DNA from: CAISGS01 sp044346445
GTDB lineage: Bacteria; Pseudomonadota; Alphaproteobacteria; Caulobacterales; Caulobacteraceae
DNA length: 29,278 nt
Direction: 5' to 3'
NCBI GenBank assembly: GCA_044346445.1
Contig: JBIIZD010000023.1
Span: 1-29,278, forward strand
Shown: positions 16,384-25,639 of the stretch, one piece after another
Layout: every line of letters begins with the position of its first letter
Position numbering within the stretch: the stretch's first letter is position 1
Made by a program: the position numbers and the translations under genes
Notes under the pieces: model-generated
What the model was told of the DNA's origin: nothing
Seen by the model: the letters and a program-made list of their open reading frames with translations, nothing else
Database searches by the model: none

Positions 16384-17862
16384 TTGACCCAGGAAGTCGA
16401 ATTAAAACTGGAGCTAGGTCCTGATTCGTCTCAGGCCCTGCTGGACCTAGCCATTTGGCAGGGCCAGACCTGCCAGGCCCTCAACGCCACCTATTTTGAC
16501 ACACCAGGCCTTAGGCTGAAAAAGGCCGGTTTAAGCCTGCGCCTGCGGCAGGGTATCCAGACCTTAAAGGCCGCTGCCCCCGCCGGTCTTGGTCTATTTG
16601 AGCGGGGAGAATGGGAAAACCAGACGCAGGATGGCAAACTTGATCTGGATCAATTGCGCGGCACGCCCCTTGAAGCCCTGGGCCTGAATCCTAGCGATCT
16701 TTTGCCGATTATTCAGGTGGATGTGGAGCGTTGCACGGTTATGCTCGATTGGAGGCAAAGCCGAATCGAGGTCAGCCTCGATCGCGGCACAGTCTGGGCG
16801 AACGATAACCAGGCCCCGATTTGCGAGCTGGAATTGGAGCTTTTGGACGGCAAGCCCGGCGACCTGTTTGATCTGGCCAGGTGGCTGGGCCAAACCGTGC
16901 GACTAATCCCGGCACGGACCAGCAAGGTCGAACGCGGCTATGCCCTATTGACCCGCCCCGGTGCCAAGGCGCCAGATCGGCCCGCCAGTCCCGACATTTT
17001 TGGCTTAAGCCGCGGCGAGGCGTTTTATCGTCTTGCGACAGACATATTGGGCCAGGTCCTGACCCAGAGCGAGGCCTTGCGACGGCACAGGCAGGCCGAG
17101 GCCGTGCACCAGTTGCGGGTCGCCCTGCGCCGCCTTCGGGCCCTGATCAGCCTGTTCAAATCCGTCGTGAGCGGTCCAGACCTGGCGCAGGTCAAGGCGG
17201 CATTGAGGGATACGGCCAATGCGCTTGGACCGGCAAGAGATCTCGATGTCCTGATCGGCAATCTGGCCAAGCGCGACCCGGCCCCGCAGGCCTTGATTGC
17301 GGCCTTGTCGCACGAAAAGGACCAGGCCTATGAGGCCGCTTGCCACTTTATAGAGGCCCCAGGCTTTGGCCTGACCCTATTGTCGGTCCTAGGCTGGCTT
17401 GAGGTCGGCTATTGGCGCACAGCCCCCGGTCGGCAGGGCCACCGGCGAGACAAGCCCATCGCCAATCATGCCCGCAAGACCTTGAGGGCCCTGCGCACCA
17501 CCTTGAAAATTCAAGGGCGGGGCCTTAGCGACATGACCGCGCCCCAGATGCATGCCTTGCGGATCCGCGCCAAGAAATTGCGCTATGGTCTAGAAATGTT
17601 TGCTAGCCTCTATCCGAAAAAAGAACAGGACCGCCAGGCCCTGTTGCGTCGGATCAAGACCTTGCAAGACCAACTTGGGGCGGCCAATGACAAGGCTGTG
17701 GGCCTCGCCTTGATCTCAGCCCATTCCCAACTTATCAGCCCCCAGGCCCTAACCGCCCTGACCCAGCGCCTTTGGCCAGATCATATGGCCACGCCTGCCG
17801 CTGCGGATAAAACCCTGCAAGCCGCGCTTAGCCTGCCCAGGTTCTGGACGCGCAAATCCTAG
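16384..17862 (+). CDS. CYTH and CHAD domain protein (inorganic triphosphatase/polyphosphate-binding)
   Basis: The 492-residue protein has two domains. The CYTH domain (about 1-200) starts with EVELKLE at 4-10, the metal/triphosphate-binding ExExK signature, followed by YFDTPGLRLKKAGLSLRLR. The CHAD domain (about 206-485) is helical with conserved basic/His faces, for example H242 in HQLRVALRRLRAL and HALRIRAKKLRYGLEMF. CYTH enzymes hydrolyse inorganic triphosphate or related substrates, and CHAD domains bind polyphosphate. The start is TTG: an in-frame stop TAA at 16378-16380 lies two codons upstream, the ExExK motif begins within three codons, and AAGG at 16371-16374 is 9 bases away. It converges on fixS with a 22-base gap. 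Confidence 0.92.
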   Translation: MTQEVELKLELGPDSSQALLDLAIWQGQTCQALNATYFDTPGLRLKKAGLSLRLRQGIQTLKAAAPAGLGLFERGEWENQTQDGKLDLDQLRGTPLEALGLNPSDLLPIIQVDVERCTVMLDWRQSRIEVSLDRGTVWANDNQAPICELELELLDGKPGDLFDLARWLGQTVRLIPARTSKVERGYALLTRPGAKAPDRPASPDIFGLSRGEAFYRLATDILGQVLTQSEALRRHRQAEAVHQLRVALRRLRALISLFKSVVSGPDLAQVKAALRDTANALGPARDLDVLIGNLAKRDPAPQALIAALSHEKDQAYEAACHFIEAPGFGLTLLSVLGWLEVGYWRTAPGRQGHRRDKPIANHARKTLRALRTTLKIQGRGLSDMTAPQMHALRIRAKKLRYGLEMFASLYPKKEQDRQALLRRIKTLQDQLGAANDKAVGLALISAHSQLISPQALTALTQRLWPDHMATPAAADKTLQAALSLPRFWTRKS

Positions 17863-17884
17863 ACGGGGCCATGCGGCCTTGTCA

Positions 17885-18061
17885 TCAGGCCTCATCCGGC
17901 CCGTCGCGGGGCGGGCCTTCATCGAGATGGTCATAAAGTATGCGCCCGGCATCGCCTTGGGGGTCGTCATACTGACCCGCCTTAAAGGTCCAGAAAAACG
18001 CCAATAGCGATATGCCCGCCATCAATAGGGCTAAAGGGGCGAGCAGGAACAAGATGGTCAT
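17885..18061 (-). CDS. fixS: cbb3 oxidase maturation protein CcoS/FixS
   Basis: This is a 58-residue single-pass membrane protein, MTILFLLAPLALLMAGISLL then AFFWTFKAGQYDDPQGDAGR. The hydrophobic helix is at about 3-23, followed by the family's W-x-x-x-x-GQYDD-x-x-GxxxRIL segment. FixS/CcoS is needed for cofactor (heme/copper) insertion into cbb3 oxidase. Its ATG overlaps the fixI stop by one base (TAATG). It is the last gene of the fixGHIS block, and its short length makes it easy to miss. Confidence 0.93.
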   Translation of the reverse strand: MTILFLLAPLALLMAGISLLAFFWTFKAGQYDDPQGDAGRILYDHLDEGPPRDGPDEA

Positions 18062-20193
18062 TACACGCGCCCCGCACGCTTTAACCGCAAGGCATTGAGC
18101 ATGACGACCAAGGATGAGCCCGACATGGCCAGGGCTGCGATCAAGGGCGTGACGAGGCCAAATACGGCCATGGGGGCGGCAATAAGATTATAGACGGCGG
18201 CAAGGCCGAAGTTTTCAAGCGCCCTTGCCCGCGCCGCTCTGGCCACATCAATGGCGCTGACCACGGCCATCAGCGCGTCGCCCTGAAACACCAGATCCGC
18301 CGCAGACTGGCTGGCATCGGCCGCCGCGCCGGGGGCCATGGAGGCATGGGCCTTGGCCAAGGCGGCGGCATCATTCAGACCGTCCCCGACCATTAAGGGC
18401 CTGCGGCCCTGGGCAATCAGGGCATCCATCAGGCTGGCTTTTTCCATCGGTGTGAGGCCTGCCCGCCAGTCGTCTATGCCCGCCCCCTTTGCGGCTCGCT
18501 CAACTGCGCCGGACTGGTCGCCGGAAAAGATTTCAACCGTCAAGCCGCGGGCCTTTAGGGCGGCAATGGTCTGGGCCGCATCGGCGCGCAAGGTGTCGGC
18601 AAAGCTAAAACGCACCGGCTTTTGGCCATCCAGGCTAAACCAAAGCTCGGTCTCGGTCGTCATGACCGCGTCAGCGCCAACAAAGGCCGCCCGGCCAAGC
18701 CTGGCCCATTGGCCATTGATCCAGCCTTCAATGCCAAGACCTGCGACCTCGGTGGCGTCGGTGACGGTCGGGCCCGGACCCGCTGCAAGGGCCAGGGCCC
18801 TGGACAAGGGATGGCGCGACGCCCGCGCAAGGGGCGCGGCCAGGGCCAGGGCGGCTGGGTCAAAACGGATCAGGCGCGGCCGGCCGTGGGTCAAGACGCC
18901 GGTCTTGTCAAACACCACATGATCGATCTGCGCCAAGCGCTCCAGGGCTGCGCCGGACTTGACCAATATGCCGCGTGAAAACAGCCGCCCAGAGGCGACA
19001 ATCTGAACCGCAGGCACGGCCAAGCCCAGGGCGCACGGGCAGGTAATGATCAAGACGGCTGTGGCCCGCATCAAGGCGTCAGGAAAGGCAAGTCCGCTGA
19101 TCCACCAGCCGGCCAGGGTCACGGCGGCTAGGGTGTGCACCACCGGAACATAGAGGGCGGCGGCCTTGTCGGCCAGGCGCACATAGGCCGATCGTGACTG
19201 GGCACCGGCCTCCATCAGCCGGGCAATTGCAGCGACGGTAGAATCCTCGCTTCTGGCCCGGGCGCGAATGATCAAGGTTCCGGTCAGGTTCGTGGCCCCT
19301 GCGCTAATCAAGGCACCGGGGGCCGTGGCAGCAGGCGCGGTTTCGCCGGTCAGCATGGATAGGTCCAGATCCGACCGGCCCTGTTCGACCAGGCCATCGA
19401 CCGGCACCCGGTCGCCGGGCGCGACAAACAAACGGTCACCGACCTGAATATCGGCCAGAACAACCGCCTGGGTCTGGCCGTCTGACCCCAGCCTGTGGGC
19501 CGTGACCGCTTGAAGCGCCAGCAGATCACGCGCCGCACTCTTGGCCTGGGCCCTCAAACGGTGATCAAGATAGCGGCCAATCAGCAGTAAAAACAACAAG
19601 GTCACAGCCGCTTCAAAATAGGCGTGTTGCTTGTGCAACAAGGTCTCATAGACACTGACGCCAAGCGATAAGAGCACGCCTAAGGATATGGGCACGTCCA
19701 TATTGGCCTTGCCCTTGGACAGGGCCTGCCATGCACTTTCAAAAAACGGCATCCCAGCATAGAGCGCACATGGCCCAGCGATCAGGGCGGTCAGCCAATA
19801 GAAGGCCGTGCGCACCCCCTCGCCCATCTCCTGACCCAAAAGGCCCGCCCAGACCGGGACGGCAAACATCATGGCATTGCCCGCCCCAAACGCCGCCACG
19901 CCCAGGGCGATCGCCAGACGACGCCCCTCCTTATCTTCGGCCTGCCGCGCTTCAGCCGGATCATAAGACACCGCCCGGTAGCCCAGATCGCTCAAGGCCT
20001 GGATAATCGAGACAGGATCCAGACGGCCCTTGCGCGCCTGAATGGCCAGCTTGCCCGTGGTCAGGTTCATCCGCGCAAGGTCAACGCCTGACAGGGCACC
20101 AATGCCGCGCTCGATCTTGTTCAGGCAAGCCGGGCAGTGCGCGCCCTGTACAAGAAACTCAAGCCTTTGATCGCTTATGGCCGCAGTGCTCAT
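18061..20193 (-). CDS. fixI: Copper-type P1B ATPase for cbb3 oxidase assembly (FixI/CcoI)
   Basis: This is a heavy-metal P-type ATPase of 710 residues that exports Cu(I) towards the periplasmic side for CuB insertion. An N-terminal HMA domain has C20 and C23 in GAHCPACLNKIE. Several membrane helices precede the actuator motif LTGE (281-284). The transmembrane metal site CPC is at 385-387, the phosphorylation site DKTG at 429-432, and the hinge motif GDGLNDAAAL is near the C-terminus. It overlaps fixH by 4 bases and fixS by 1. FixI-type rather than detoxification CopA-type is inferred from the operon. Confidence 0.95.
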   Translation of the reverse strand: MSTAAISDQRLEFLVQGAHCPACLNKIERGIGALSGVDLARMNLTTGKLAIQARKGRLDPVSIIQALSDLGYRAVSYDPAEARQAEDKEGRRLAIALGVAAFGAGNAMMFAVPVWAGLLGQEMGEGVRTAFYWLTALIAGPCALYAGMPFFESAWQALSKGKANMDVPISLGVLLSLGVSVYETLLHKQHAYFEAAVTLLFLLLIGRYLDHRLRAQAKSAARDLLALQAVTAHRLGSDGQTQAVVLADIQVGDRLFVAPGDRVPVDGLVEQGRSDLDLSMLTGETAPAATAPGALISAGATNLTGTLIIRARARSEDSTVAAIARLMEAGAQSRSAYVRLADKAAALYVPVVHTLAAVTLAGWWISGLAFPDALMRATAVLIITCPCALGLAVPAVQIVASGRLFSRGILVKSGAALERLAQIDHVVFDKTGVLTHGRPRLIRFDPAALALAAPLARASRHPLSRALALAAGPGPTVTDATEVAGLGIEGWINGQWARLGRAAFVGADAVMTTETELWFSLDGQKPVRFSFADTLRADAAQTIAALKARGLTVEIFSGDQSGAVERAAKGAGIDDWRAGLTPMEKASLMDALIAQGRRPLMVGDGLNDAAALAKAHASMAPGAAADASQSAADLVFQGDALMAVVSAIDVARAARARALENFGLAAVYNLIAAPMAVFGLVTPLIAALAMSGSSLVVMLNALRLKRAGRV

Positions 20194-20690
20194 GGCCAGA
20201 CCACACGTCGCTGCGCGGTGCGATGCTCGCCGCGCTGATCCGTGGCGGTTACGGACAGGTCCCAGGCCCCGGCACCAGCCCGCGTCACCGCCACATAGAC
20301 ACCCGGCGCGGTTTCGGTGAAGGCCAGATCATGGCTCTGAACCGCGGTAGCTGGCCGGATGATCTGGCCCTTGACCACGGCTCCGGTCAGGGGCTGGGCC
20401 GCAGCATCGCGCCAGCTTACGGTCAAGCGGGTGCCAGAGGGGCCAGTATCAATGGACTCCACCCGGGCACGCCAGCCCAAGGCCCGCTCGGTGGCCATTT
20501 GTTTTAGGGTGCGATTATAGGCCAGGCCCGCCTCATAGGGGCGCGAATTGACCTCGCCGGGAAAGGTGCGCACCGCCTGCACGACCATGAACACATTGAC
20601 CCCCAGCATGGTGCCAAAAAACACCAGCAGCATAATCAGGACATGCCAGCCCTTCAGTTCGCGGGCTGGAGACTTTGCAATAGCGGTCAT
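20190..20690 (-). CDS. fixH: FixH family protein
   Basis: This is a 166-residue membrane-anchored protein. A single helix at about 17-40 (HVLIMLLVFFGTMLGVNVFM) follows a short cytoplasmic tail, then comes a beta-rich periplasmic domain with the family segment RPYEAGLAYNRTL near 50-62. FixH is part of the fixGHIS maturation set, and its exact biochemical role is not settled. It overlaps fixG and fixI by 4 bases each. Confidence 0.92.
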   Translation of the reverse strand: MTAIAKSPARELKGWHVLIMLLVFFGTMLGVNVFMVVQAVRTFPGEVNSRPYEAGLAYNRTLKQMATERALGWRARVESIDTGPSGTRLTVSWRDAAAQPLTGAVVKGQIIRPATAVQSHDLAFTETAPGVYVAVTRAGAGAWDLSVTATDQRGEHRTAQRRVVWP

Positions 20691-22150
20691 TCATCCTCTC
20701 CCGAACTCAAAAACACGGTGGCCTTGTCCAGCCGCTTGCCGCCTTGCGAGATCAACCGAAACTGGGCCGGTTCAGAATGGTCTAGATGGTGATCGTGTTT
20801 TGAGGGCGGTACGGTGACAAATACCCGCAAGGTCCGTTGGCCGTCAGCGCCAAGCGCCACCGAGATCGCGCCCTCATGGGTCTGGCCAACCGTGCGCATA
20901 TGCGCGCCGTGTGGGCCGTGGAATTCCAGAAAATAGACTTCAGGCTGGATCGAGCGGTTCATAATCTGGACCGTATAACCATTGCGCACGCCGCCATCGG
21001 ACAGGGTAACATATTCTGGATTGCGATCGCGCAGCACATCCATGGCCATGGGCGAGCGGGTCAAGAGCCCAAACAGCATAACCGAGCCGACCAGGATAAG
21101 TGCGACCGCATAATAAACTGTCCGTGAGCGGACAAACTTATAGACCGGCTCGGTCTTGGCCAGCCGGGCAGCGACGGCGGAATCGGTATCATAGGCAATC
21201 AAGCCCCTTGGCCGACCGATCTTGTCCATCACCTCGTCACAGGCATCAATGCACAGGCCGCAATTGATGCACTCCATCTGGGCACCGTTGCGGATGTCTA
21301 TGCCCATGGGACAGACCACGACACATTGCTGGCAATCAATACAGTCGCCGCGCCCGGCCCAAGGCTCGCCCTTCTTGTGCGGACCCCGTGGCTCGCCACG
21401 GTCTAGCCGATAGGTGACCTGCAAGGAGTGCTCATCCAGCATGGCCCCCTGGATGCGTGGCCATGGGCACATATAGGTGCAGACCTGCTCGCGCATGGTG
21501 CCGGCCAGCATATAGGTGGTGAAGGTCAATATGGCGACCGACAGATAGGCGCTGACGGCGGCTTGGCCACTGAATAGCTGACCAAACAGGGTTGGGGCGT
21601 CTTGGAAATAGAAAACCCAGGCCCCGCCCGTCACAAGCGCCACAAGGATCCAGACCAGATGCTTGCCCATCTTGCGCCAGGCCTTGTTCAAGGACAGCGG
21701 TGCTGCATCCTGCCGCATTCGGGCATTGCGGTCGCCCTCAAACAACCGCTCAACGACAATGTATAGATCCGTCCAGACCGTCTGGGGGCAGGCATAGCCG
21801 CACCAGAGCCGACCAAACAGCGCCGAAACCAAAAACAGCGCCAAGGCTGCGGTCACAAGCAGTCCGGTGAAATAATAGACTTCTTGTGGCCACAGCTGGA
21901 TAAAGAAGAAGAAAAACCGGGCATGGGCAAAATCGACTAAAACCGCCTGATTGGGCACGCCCGGTCCCCGGTCCCAGCGTAACCAAGGCAGGATGTAATA
22001 GACCGCCAAGGTGGCGACAAGCACAGCCCATTTGACCATCCGAAACCGGCCATGCACCAGCTTAGGGTATATCGGCTCGCGCTTTTTATAGAGCGGGCCG
22101 GGGTCGCCGGGCTTTGGCGTCTTTGAGACCATATCAATCAAGACGGGCAC
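20687..22150 (-). CDS. fixG: cbb3 oxidase accessory protein CcoG/FixG
   Basis: This is a polyferredoxin-type membrane protein of 487 residues, linked to reduction of copper during cbb3 assembly. Membrane helices are at about 38-55 and 90-112 and further on. CGYACPQTVW is at 117-126. Two 4Fe-4S motifs are present: C270, C273, C276, C280 and C294, C297, C300, C304. The C-terminus carries an Ig-like periplasmic domain (GYTVQIMNRS). The start is GTG at 22150, because GGAGGG lies 6 bases upstream; the ATG at 22132 would be too far (24 bases). The 30-base gap to ccoP holds a small GGGGC/GCCCC hairpin. Confidence 0.95.
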   Translation of the reverse strand: MPVLIDMVSKTPKPGDPGPLYKKREPIYPKLVHGRFRMVKWAVLVATLAVYYILPWLRWDRGPGVPNQAVLVDFAHARFFFFFIQLWPQEVYYFTGLLVTAALALFLVSALFGRLWCGYACPQTVWTDLYIVVERLFEGDRNARMRQDAAPLSLNKAWRKMGKHLVWILVALVTGGAWVFYFQDAPTLFGQLFSGQAAVSAYLSVAILTFTTYMLAGTMREQVCTYMCPWPRIQGAMLDEHSLQVTYRLDRGEPRGPHKKGEPWAGRGDCIDCQQCVVVCPMGIDIRNGAQMECINCGLCIDACDEVMDKIGRPRGLIAYDTDSAVAARLAKTEPVYKFVRSRTVYYAVALILVGSVMLFGLLTRSPMAMDVLRDRNPEYVTLSDGGVRNGYTVQIMNRSIQPEVYFLEFHGPHGAHMRTVGQTHEGAISVALGADGQRTLRVFVTVPPSKHDHHLDHSEPAQFRLISQGGKRLDKATVFLSSGEDE

Positions 22151-22180
22151 GTTTGGCCCTCCGCTTGGGGCAGACCGCCC

Positions 22181-23050
22181 CTATTTGCCGCCCGCATTGG
22201 CATGGACATAGACGGCCAAGGCCTTGATGGTGGCGGTATCAAACCGCTTTTCCCAACTCGGCATGACCCCGCCGCGCGCATTCCAAATCTGGTCATGGAT
22301 ACTGGCCCTGTCGGCGCCATAGAGCCAATCTCGATCGGTCAGATTGGGGGCGCCGACAGCCTGACTGCCCATGCCGGCCGGTCCATGACAGACACTGCAC
22401 TGGGCCTGAAAAAGCGGCGCAGCACGGGCAACTGCCGCTGCACTGGCCTTGCGATTCGACAGGAAGACCACGTATTCCGTCAAGTCATTCACCTGATCTG
22501 GCGTCACGATCTGGTCGCGGCCAAAGGCGGGCATTTGCGACATGCGCGCGCCGGAATGACCCGAGCGAATACCTACCCGAAGCGTGTGCTCAATATCCGC
22601 AGGCGTGCCGCCCCAAAGCCAGACATCGTCGCGCAGATTTGGATAGCCCTTGCCACCGCCGCCGCCCGCGCCGTGGCAGGTGGCGCAATTATCGCCAAAT
22701 ACCGACGCGCCCGCAGCCAAGGCATAGGCCTGAAGCTTGGGGTCGGCTTCAATCTGTTCGAGCGAGGCATTGACAAGCCCTGCCCCCGCTAGGCTGCGCT
22801 GGGCCGACAAGGCCTTCAACTCGACTGCGACATTTGCGCGGTCGGACTTGGCCAATAGGCCATGTGTATAGTCATGCAGGCCCGGCCAGGCAGGCATCAG
22901 CACCCAATAAACGATGGCAAAGGCGATAGAGGCATAAAAGATCCACAGCCACCACCGCGGCAGGGGATTATCCAGTTCGCGGATTCCATCCCATTCGTGA
23001 CCGGTCGTATTGACGCCGCTCACCTCGTCCTTGTCATTTTCATGGCTCAT
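22181..23050 (-). CDS. ccoP: cbb3-type cytochrome c oxidase subunit III (CcoP)
   Basis: This is a diheme membrane-anchored cytochrome c of 289 residues that passes electrons to CcoO/CcoN. A transmembrane helix is at about 33-55 (WWLWIFYASIAFAIVYWV). Heme motif 1 is C122-A-T-C125-H126 with a likely axial Met at M173. Heme motif 2 is C218-S-V-C221-H222 with a likely axial Met at M263 in GVMPSW. The GAGGAGGA Shine-Dalgarno sits in the 3' end of ccoQ, 3 bases upstream of the gene. Confidence 0.97.
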   Translation of the reverse strand: MSHENDKDEVSGVNTTGHEWDGIRELDNPLPRWWLWIFYASIAFAIVYWVLMPAWPGLHDYTHGLLAKSDRANVAVELKALSAQRSLAGAGLVNASLEQIEADPKLQAYALAAGASVFGDNCATCHGAGGGGGKGYPNLRDDVWLWGGTPADIEHTLRVGIRSGHSGARMSQMPAFGRDQIVTPDQVNDLTEYVVFLSNRKASAAAVARAAPLFQAQCSVCHGPAGMGSQAVGAPNLTDRDWLYGADRASIHDQIWNARGGVMPSWEKRFDTATIKALAVYVHANAGGK

Positions 23051-23053
23051 GAC

Positions 23054-23206
23054 CTAGTCCTCCTCATCGAGGGGCAGGCGCGCGGCCTGATCGAATTTGG
23101 CCTTGTTGCGCGGCCAAAAGGCGTAAAGGCAGGCGGCTAGGAACAGGACGAAGAAATAGACGGTTCCGCCCTGCTGGGCTAATCGCGACACGGTTTCATA
23201 GGTCAT
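23054..23206 (-). CDS. ccoQ: cbb3 oxidase subunit CcoQ/FixQ
   Basis: This is a 50-residue single-helix protein, MTYETVSRLAQQGGTVYFFV followed by LFLAACLYAFWPRNKAKFDQAA. The membrane helix is at about 15-31, and the F/Y-WP-x-N/K-x-x-x-FD-x-AA tail is typical of CcoQ, which stabilises the cbb3 complex. It sits between ccoO (5-base gap) and ccoP (3-base gap). Confidence 0.94.
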   Translation of the reverse strand: MTYETVSRLAQQGGTVYFFVLFLAACLYAFWPRNKAKFDQAARLPLDEED

Positions 23207-23211
23207 GGCAT

Positions 23212-23949
23212 TCACCGCAGATTTTCACCGGCATCAGCCTTATAGGTGGAGAAGTCCACCGTCGTGCCGAGCATTTGCAGATAGGCGATCAGGGCATCCA
23301 TTTCGCTGATCTGGTCGGGGTTTCCGTCAAAATCACGCTGGTTGACCTTTGGGCCATAGCGCTGTTTCAGGGCCGTGCCATCGGAGGAAAACTCATCAGC
23401 CTGGGCCTCCAAGTCCTTGGCGGCATTGGCGATCATGGCATTGGTATAGGGCACACCGACCCTGCGCTGGGCGCGCAGCTTGCCTTCAATATCACGGTAA
23501 TCGAGTTCATTCTTAGCCAAGAAGGCATAGGGCGGCATGACCGATTCTGGCACCACAGCCCGCGGATCGGTCAGGTGGTCAATGTGCCAACCATCGGAAT
23601 ACTTACCCCCGACGCGGGCCAGATCAGGGCCTGTGCGCTTGGAGCCCCATTGGAAGGGGTGGTCATACATGCTTTCGGCGGCCAGGCTGTAATGGCCATA
23701 ACGCTCGACCTCATCGCGCAGGGGCCGGATCATTTGCGAGTGGCAAAGATAGCAGCCTTCGCGGACATAAACATCGCGGCCCTCAAGCTCCAGCGGCGTA
23801 TAGGGCCGCACGCCATCGACCTTTTCGATTGTGCTTTCCAGATAGAACAGGGGCGAGATCTCGACCAGTCCGCCTATGGCCACCACCACCAGTATGCCGA
23901 TCACCAGCAGGAGGGAGTGACGTTCGAGTTTTTTATGGTGCTTCCACAT
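23212..23949 (-). CDS. ccoO: cbb3-type cytochrome c oxidase subunit II (CcoO)
   Basis: This is a monoheme membrane cytochrome c of 245 residues. The N-terminal segment WKHHKKLERHSLLLVIGILV leads into a transmembrane helix at about 12-30. The heme motif is C66-Y-L-C69-H70 in REGCYLCHSQMIRPLRDEVERYGHYS, the hallmark CcoO segment. The reading frame stays open for 40 more codons, into ccoN, but the ATG at 23949 is chosen because it matches the usual CcoO N-terminus, follows the ccoN stop by 10 bases and has a G-rich Shine-Dalgarno in that gap. Confidence 0.97.
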   Translation of the reverse strand: MWKHHKKLERHSLLLVIGILVVVAIGGLVEISPLFYLESTIEKVDGVRPYTPLELEGRDVYVREGCYLCHSQMIRPLRDEVERYGHYSLAAESMYDHPFQWGSKRTGPDLARVGGKYSDGWHIDHLTDPRAVVPESVMPPYAFLAKNELDYRDIEGKLRAQRRVGVPYTNAMIANAAKDLEAQADEFSSDGTALKQRYGPKVNQRDFDGNPDQISEMDALIAYLQMLGTTVDFSTYKADAGENLR

Positions 23950-23959
23950 GGCCAGCCCC

Positions 23960-25639
23960 CTATTGCGTCGCCGCCAGACCTGCGGATGCAGGCCCAGAAG
24001 CAGCGGGTTGAACCAGGACAGCACCGGTTTCGCCTTGGCGAACATGGCCAGCAATGGTGCGCCAGACATTATAGACCATGATCAGAGCGCCCGTGAGATA
24101 CATGGCCCCGCCAAGGGCGCGCACCATATTGGACACATGCTTGGCCGAAACCGTCTGGACAAAGGAATAGGCAAGAAAGCCCTGGGGCGTGTATTCACGC
24201 CACATCAGGCCCTCCATAATGCCCGAGACCCACATGGCGGCGATATAGAGCAATATCCCCGTGGTCGCGATCCAGAAGTGCCACTCGACAAGGGTGTCGG
24301 AATAGAGGCGGGGCCGCTTCCACAGCCAAGGCACCATGCAATAGATCGCGCCAAATGAGATAAACCCAACCCAGCCAAGCGCACCGGAATGGACATGGCC
24401 AATCGTCCAGTCGGTATAGTGTGACAAGGCATTGACCGCCCGCACGCTCATGACCGGGCCTTCAAAAGTCGACATGCCATAAAAGGCGAGACTGACGATC
24501 AGCATGCGCATAACCGCATCCGTGCGCAGCTTGTCCCAAGCCCCCGACAGGGTCATCAAGCCATTGATCATGCCGCCCCAGGACGGCATCCACAACATGA
24601 TGGAAAAGGTCATGCCAAGGGTCTGGGCCCATTGCGGCAGGGCCGTATAGTGCAGGTGGTGCGGGCCAGCCCAGATATAGATAAAGATCAGCGCCCAAAA
24701 ATGGACAATGGATAGCCGGTAGGAATAGATCGGCCGCTCCGCCCGCTTGGGGATAAAATAATACATAATCGCCAAAAACCCGGCGGTGAGGAAAAACCCG
24801 ACCGCATTATGGCCATACCACCACTGGATCAGGGCATCTTGCACACCTGAAAACAGCGAATAGCTATGGCTGGACAGGGGCGATACCGGCATGGCCAGAT
24901 TATTGACAATATGCAGCATGGCTATGGTCACTATGAAAGCCAGATAGAACCAGTTGGCCACATAGATATGCGGCTCCTTGCGCTTCCAGATCGTGCCCAG
25001 AAACACCAGCAAATAGGTCACCCAGACCAGGGTCAGCCAAAGGTCTGTATACCATTCTGGCTCTGCATATTCACGGCTCTGGGTTACCCCCATCAGATAG
25101 CCGCTGGCGGCCAGAACGATGAAAAGCTGATAGCCCCAAAACACCAGCCAAGGCGCCAGACCCCCCGCTAGCCGCGCCTTGCAGGTACGCTGAACCACAT
25201 AAAAGGAGGTCGCGATCAGGACGTTGCCGCCAAAGGCAAAAATGACGCCCGAAGTGTGCACGGGACGAAGCCGACCAAAATTAAGCCAGCCCAGTTCGGG
25301 GAAGTAGAAGATGTTGGGCCAGGCCAGTTGCAACGCAATGACCAGCCCAGCCAGCATGCCCACCACAGCCCAAAACAGCGAAGCGATCACGCCAGCCCGG
25401 ATGACGCCATCCTCATATCGGCCCTGATCTTGCTCAAAACGGCCCGAGGACAGGCCAAGGACTAGGGTCGACAGGGCCGCAATAAAGGCCGCCATAAATA
25501 CAAAGGCATGGAGCTGATAGCGCGGATCACTGGTCCGAGCGGCCATGAATATCGTCAGGACAATGCCAAGACCCAACCCAAGCGACAGCCATACAGCGCC
25601 TGAACCCGAGCGCGCATTGGCTTGATCTGTCGGCGCCAT
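23960..25639 (-). CDS. ccoN: cbb3-type cytochrome c oxidase subunit I (CcoN)
   Basis: This is the catalytic heme-copper subunit, 559 residues, with about 14 hydrophobic helices. It reduces O2 to water at high affinity and pumps protons. Key residues are visible: low-spin heme b ligand H128 (RPVHTSG) with H415, CuB ligands H277 (YGHNAVGF), H327 and H328 (GPHHLHY), the cbb3-type cross-linked Tyr Y321 six residues before H327, and H417 for heme b3 (GHVHSGALGW). The spacings equal those of the Pseudomonas stutzeri enzyme. It has an N-terminal extra segment compared with that enzyme, as is common in alphaproteobacteria. It is the first gene of ccoNOQP-fixGHIS. Confidence 0.98.
   Translation of the reverse strand: MAPTDQANARSGSGAVWLSLGLGLGIVLTIFMAARTSDPRYQLHAFVFMAAFIAALSTLVLGLSSGRFEQDQGRYEDGVIRAGVIASLFWAVVGMLAGLVIALQLAWPNIFYFPELGWLNFGRLRPVHTSGVIFAFGGNVLIATSFYVVQRTCKARLAGGLAPWLVFWGYQLFIVLAASGYLMGVTQSREYAEPEWYTDLWLTLVWVTYLLVFLGTIWKRKEPHIYVANWFYLAFIVTIAMLHIVNNLAMPVSPLSSHSYSLFSGVQDALIQWWYGHNAVGFFLTAGFLAIMYYFIPKRAERPIYSYRLSIVHFWALIFIYIWAGPHHLHYTALPQWAQTLGMTFSIMLWMPSWGGMINGLMTLSGAWDKLRTDAVMRMLIVSLAFYGMSTFEGPVMSVRAVNALSHYTDWTIGHVHSGALGWVGFISFGAIYCMVPWLWKRPRLYSDTLVEWHFWIATTGILLYIAAMWVSGIMEGLMWREYTPQGFLAYSFVQTVSAKHVSNMVRALGGAMYLTGALIMVYNVWRTIAGHVRQGETGAVLVQPAASGPASAGLAATQ

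Noticed and set aside
23950..24069. N-terminal extension of ccoO by 40 residues into ccoN
   Set aside because: The extension overlaps ccoN by over 100 bases and does not resemble a CcoO N-terminus; the ATG at 23949 does.
23275..24081. Open frame of 268 codons on the plus strand across ccoO and the end of ccoN
   Set aside because: It is antisense to a clear cytochrome gene with invariant heme motifs, and no family features are seen.
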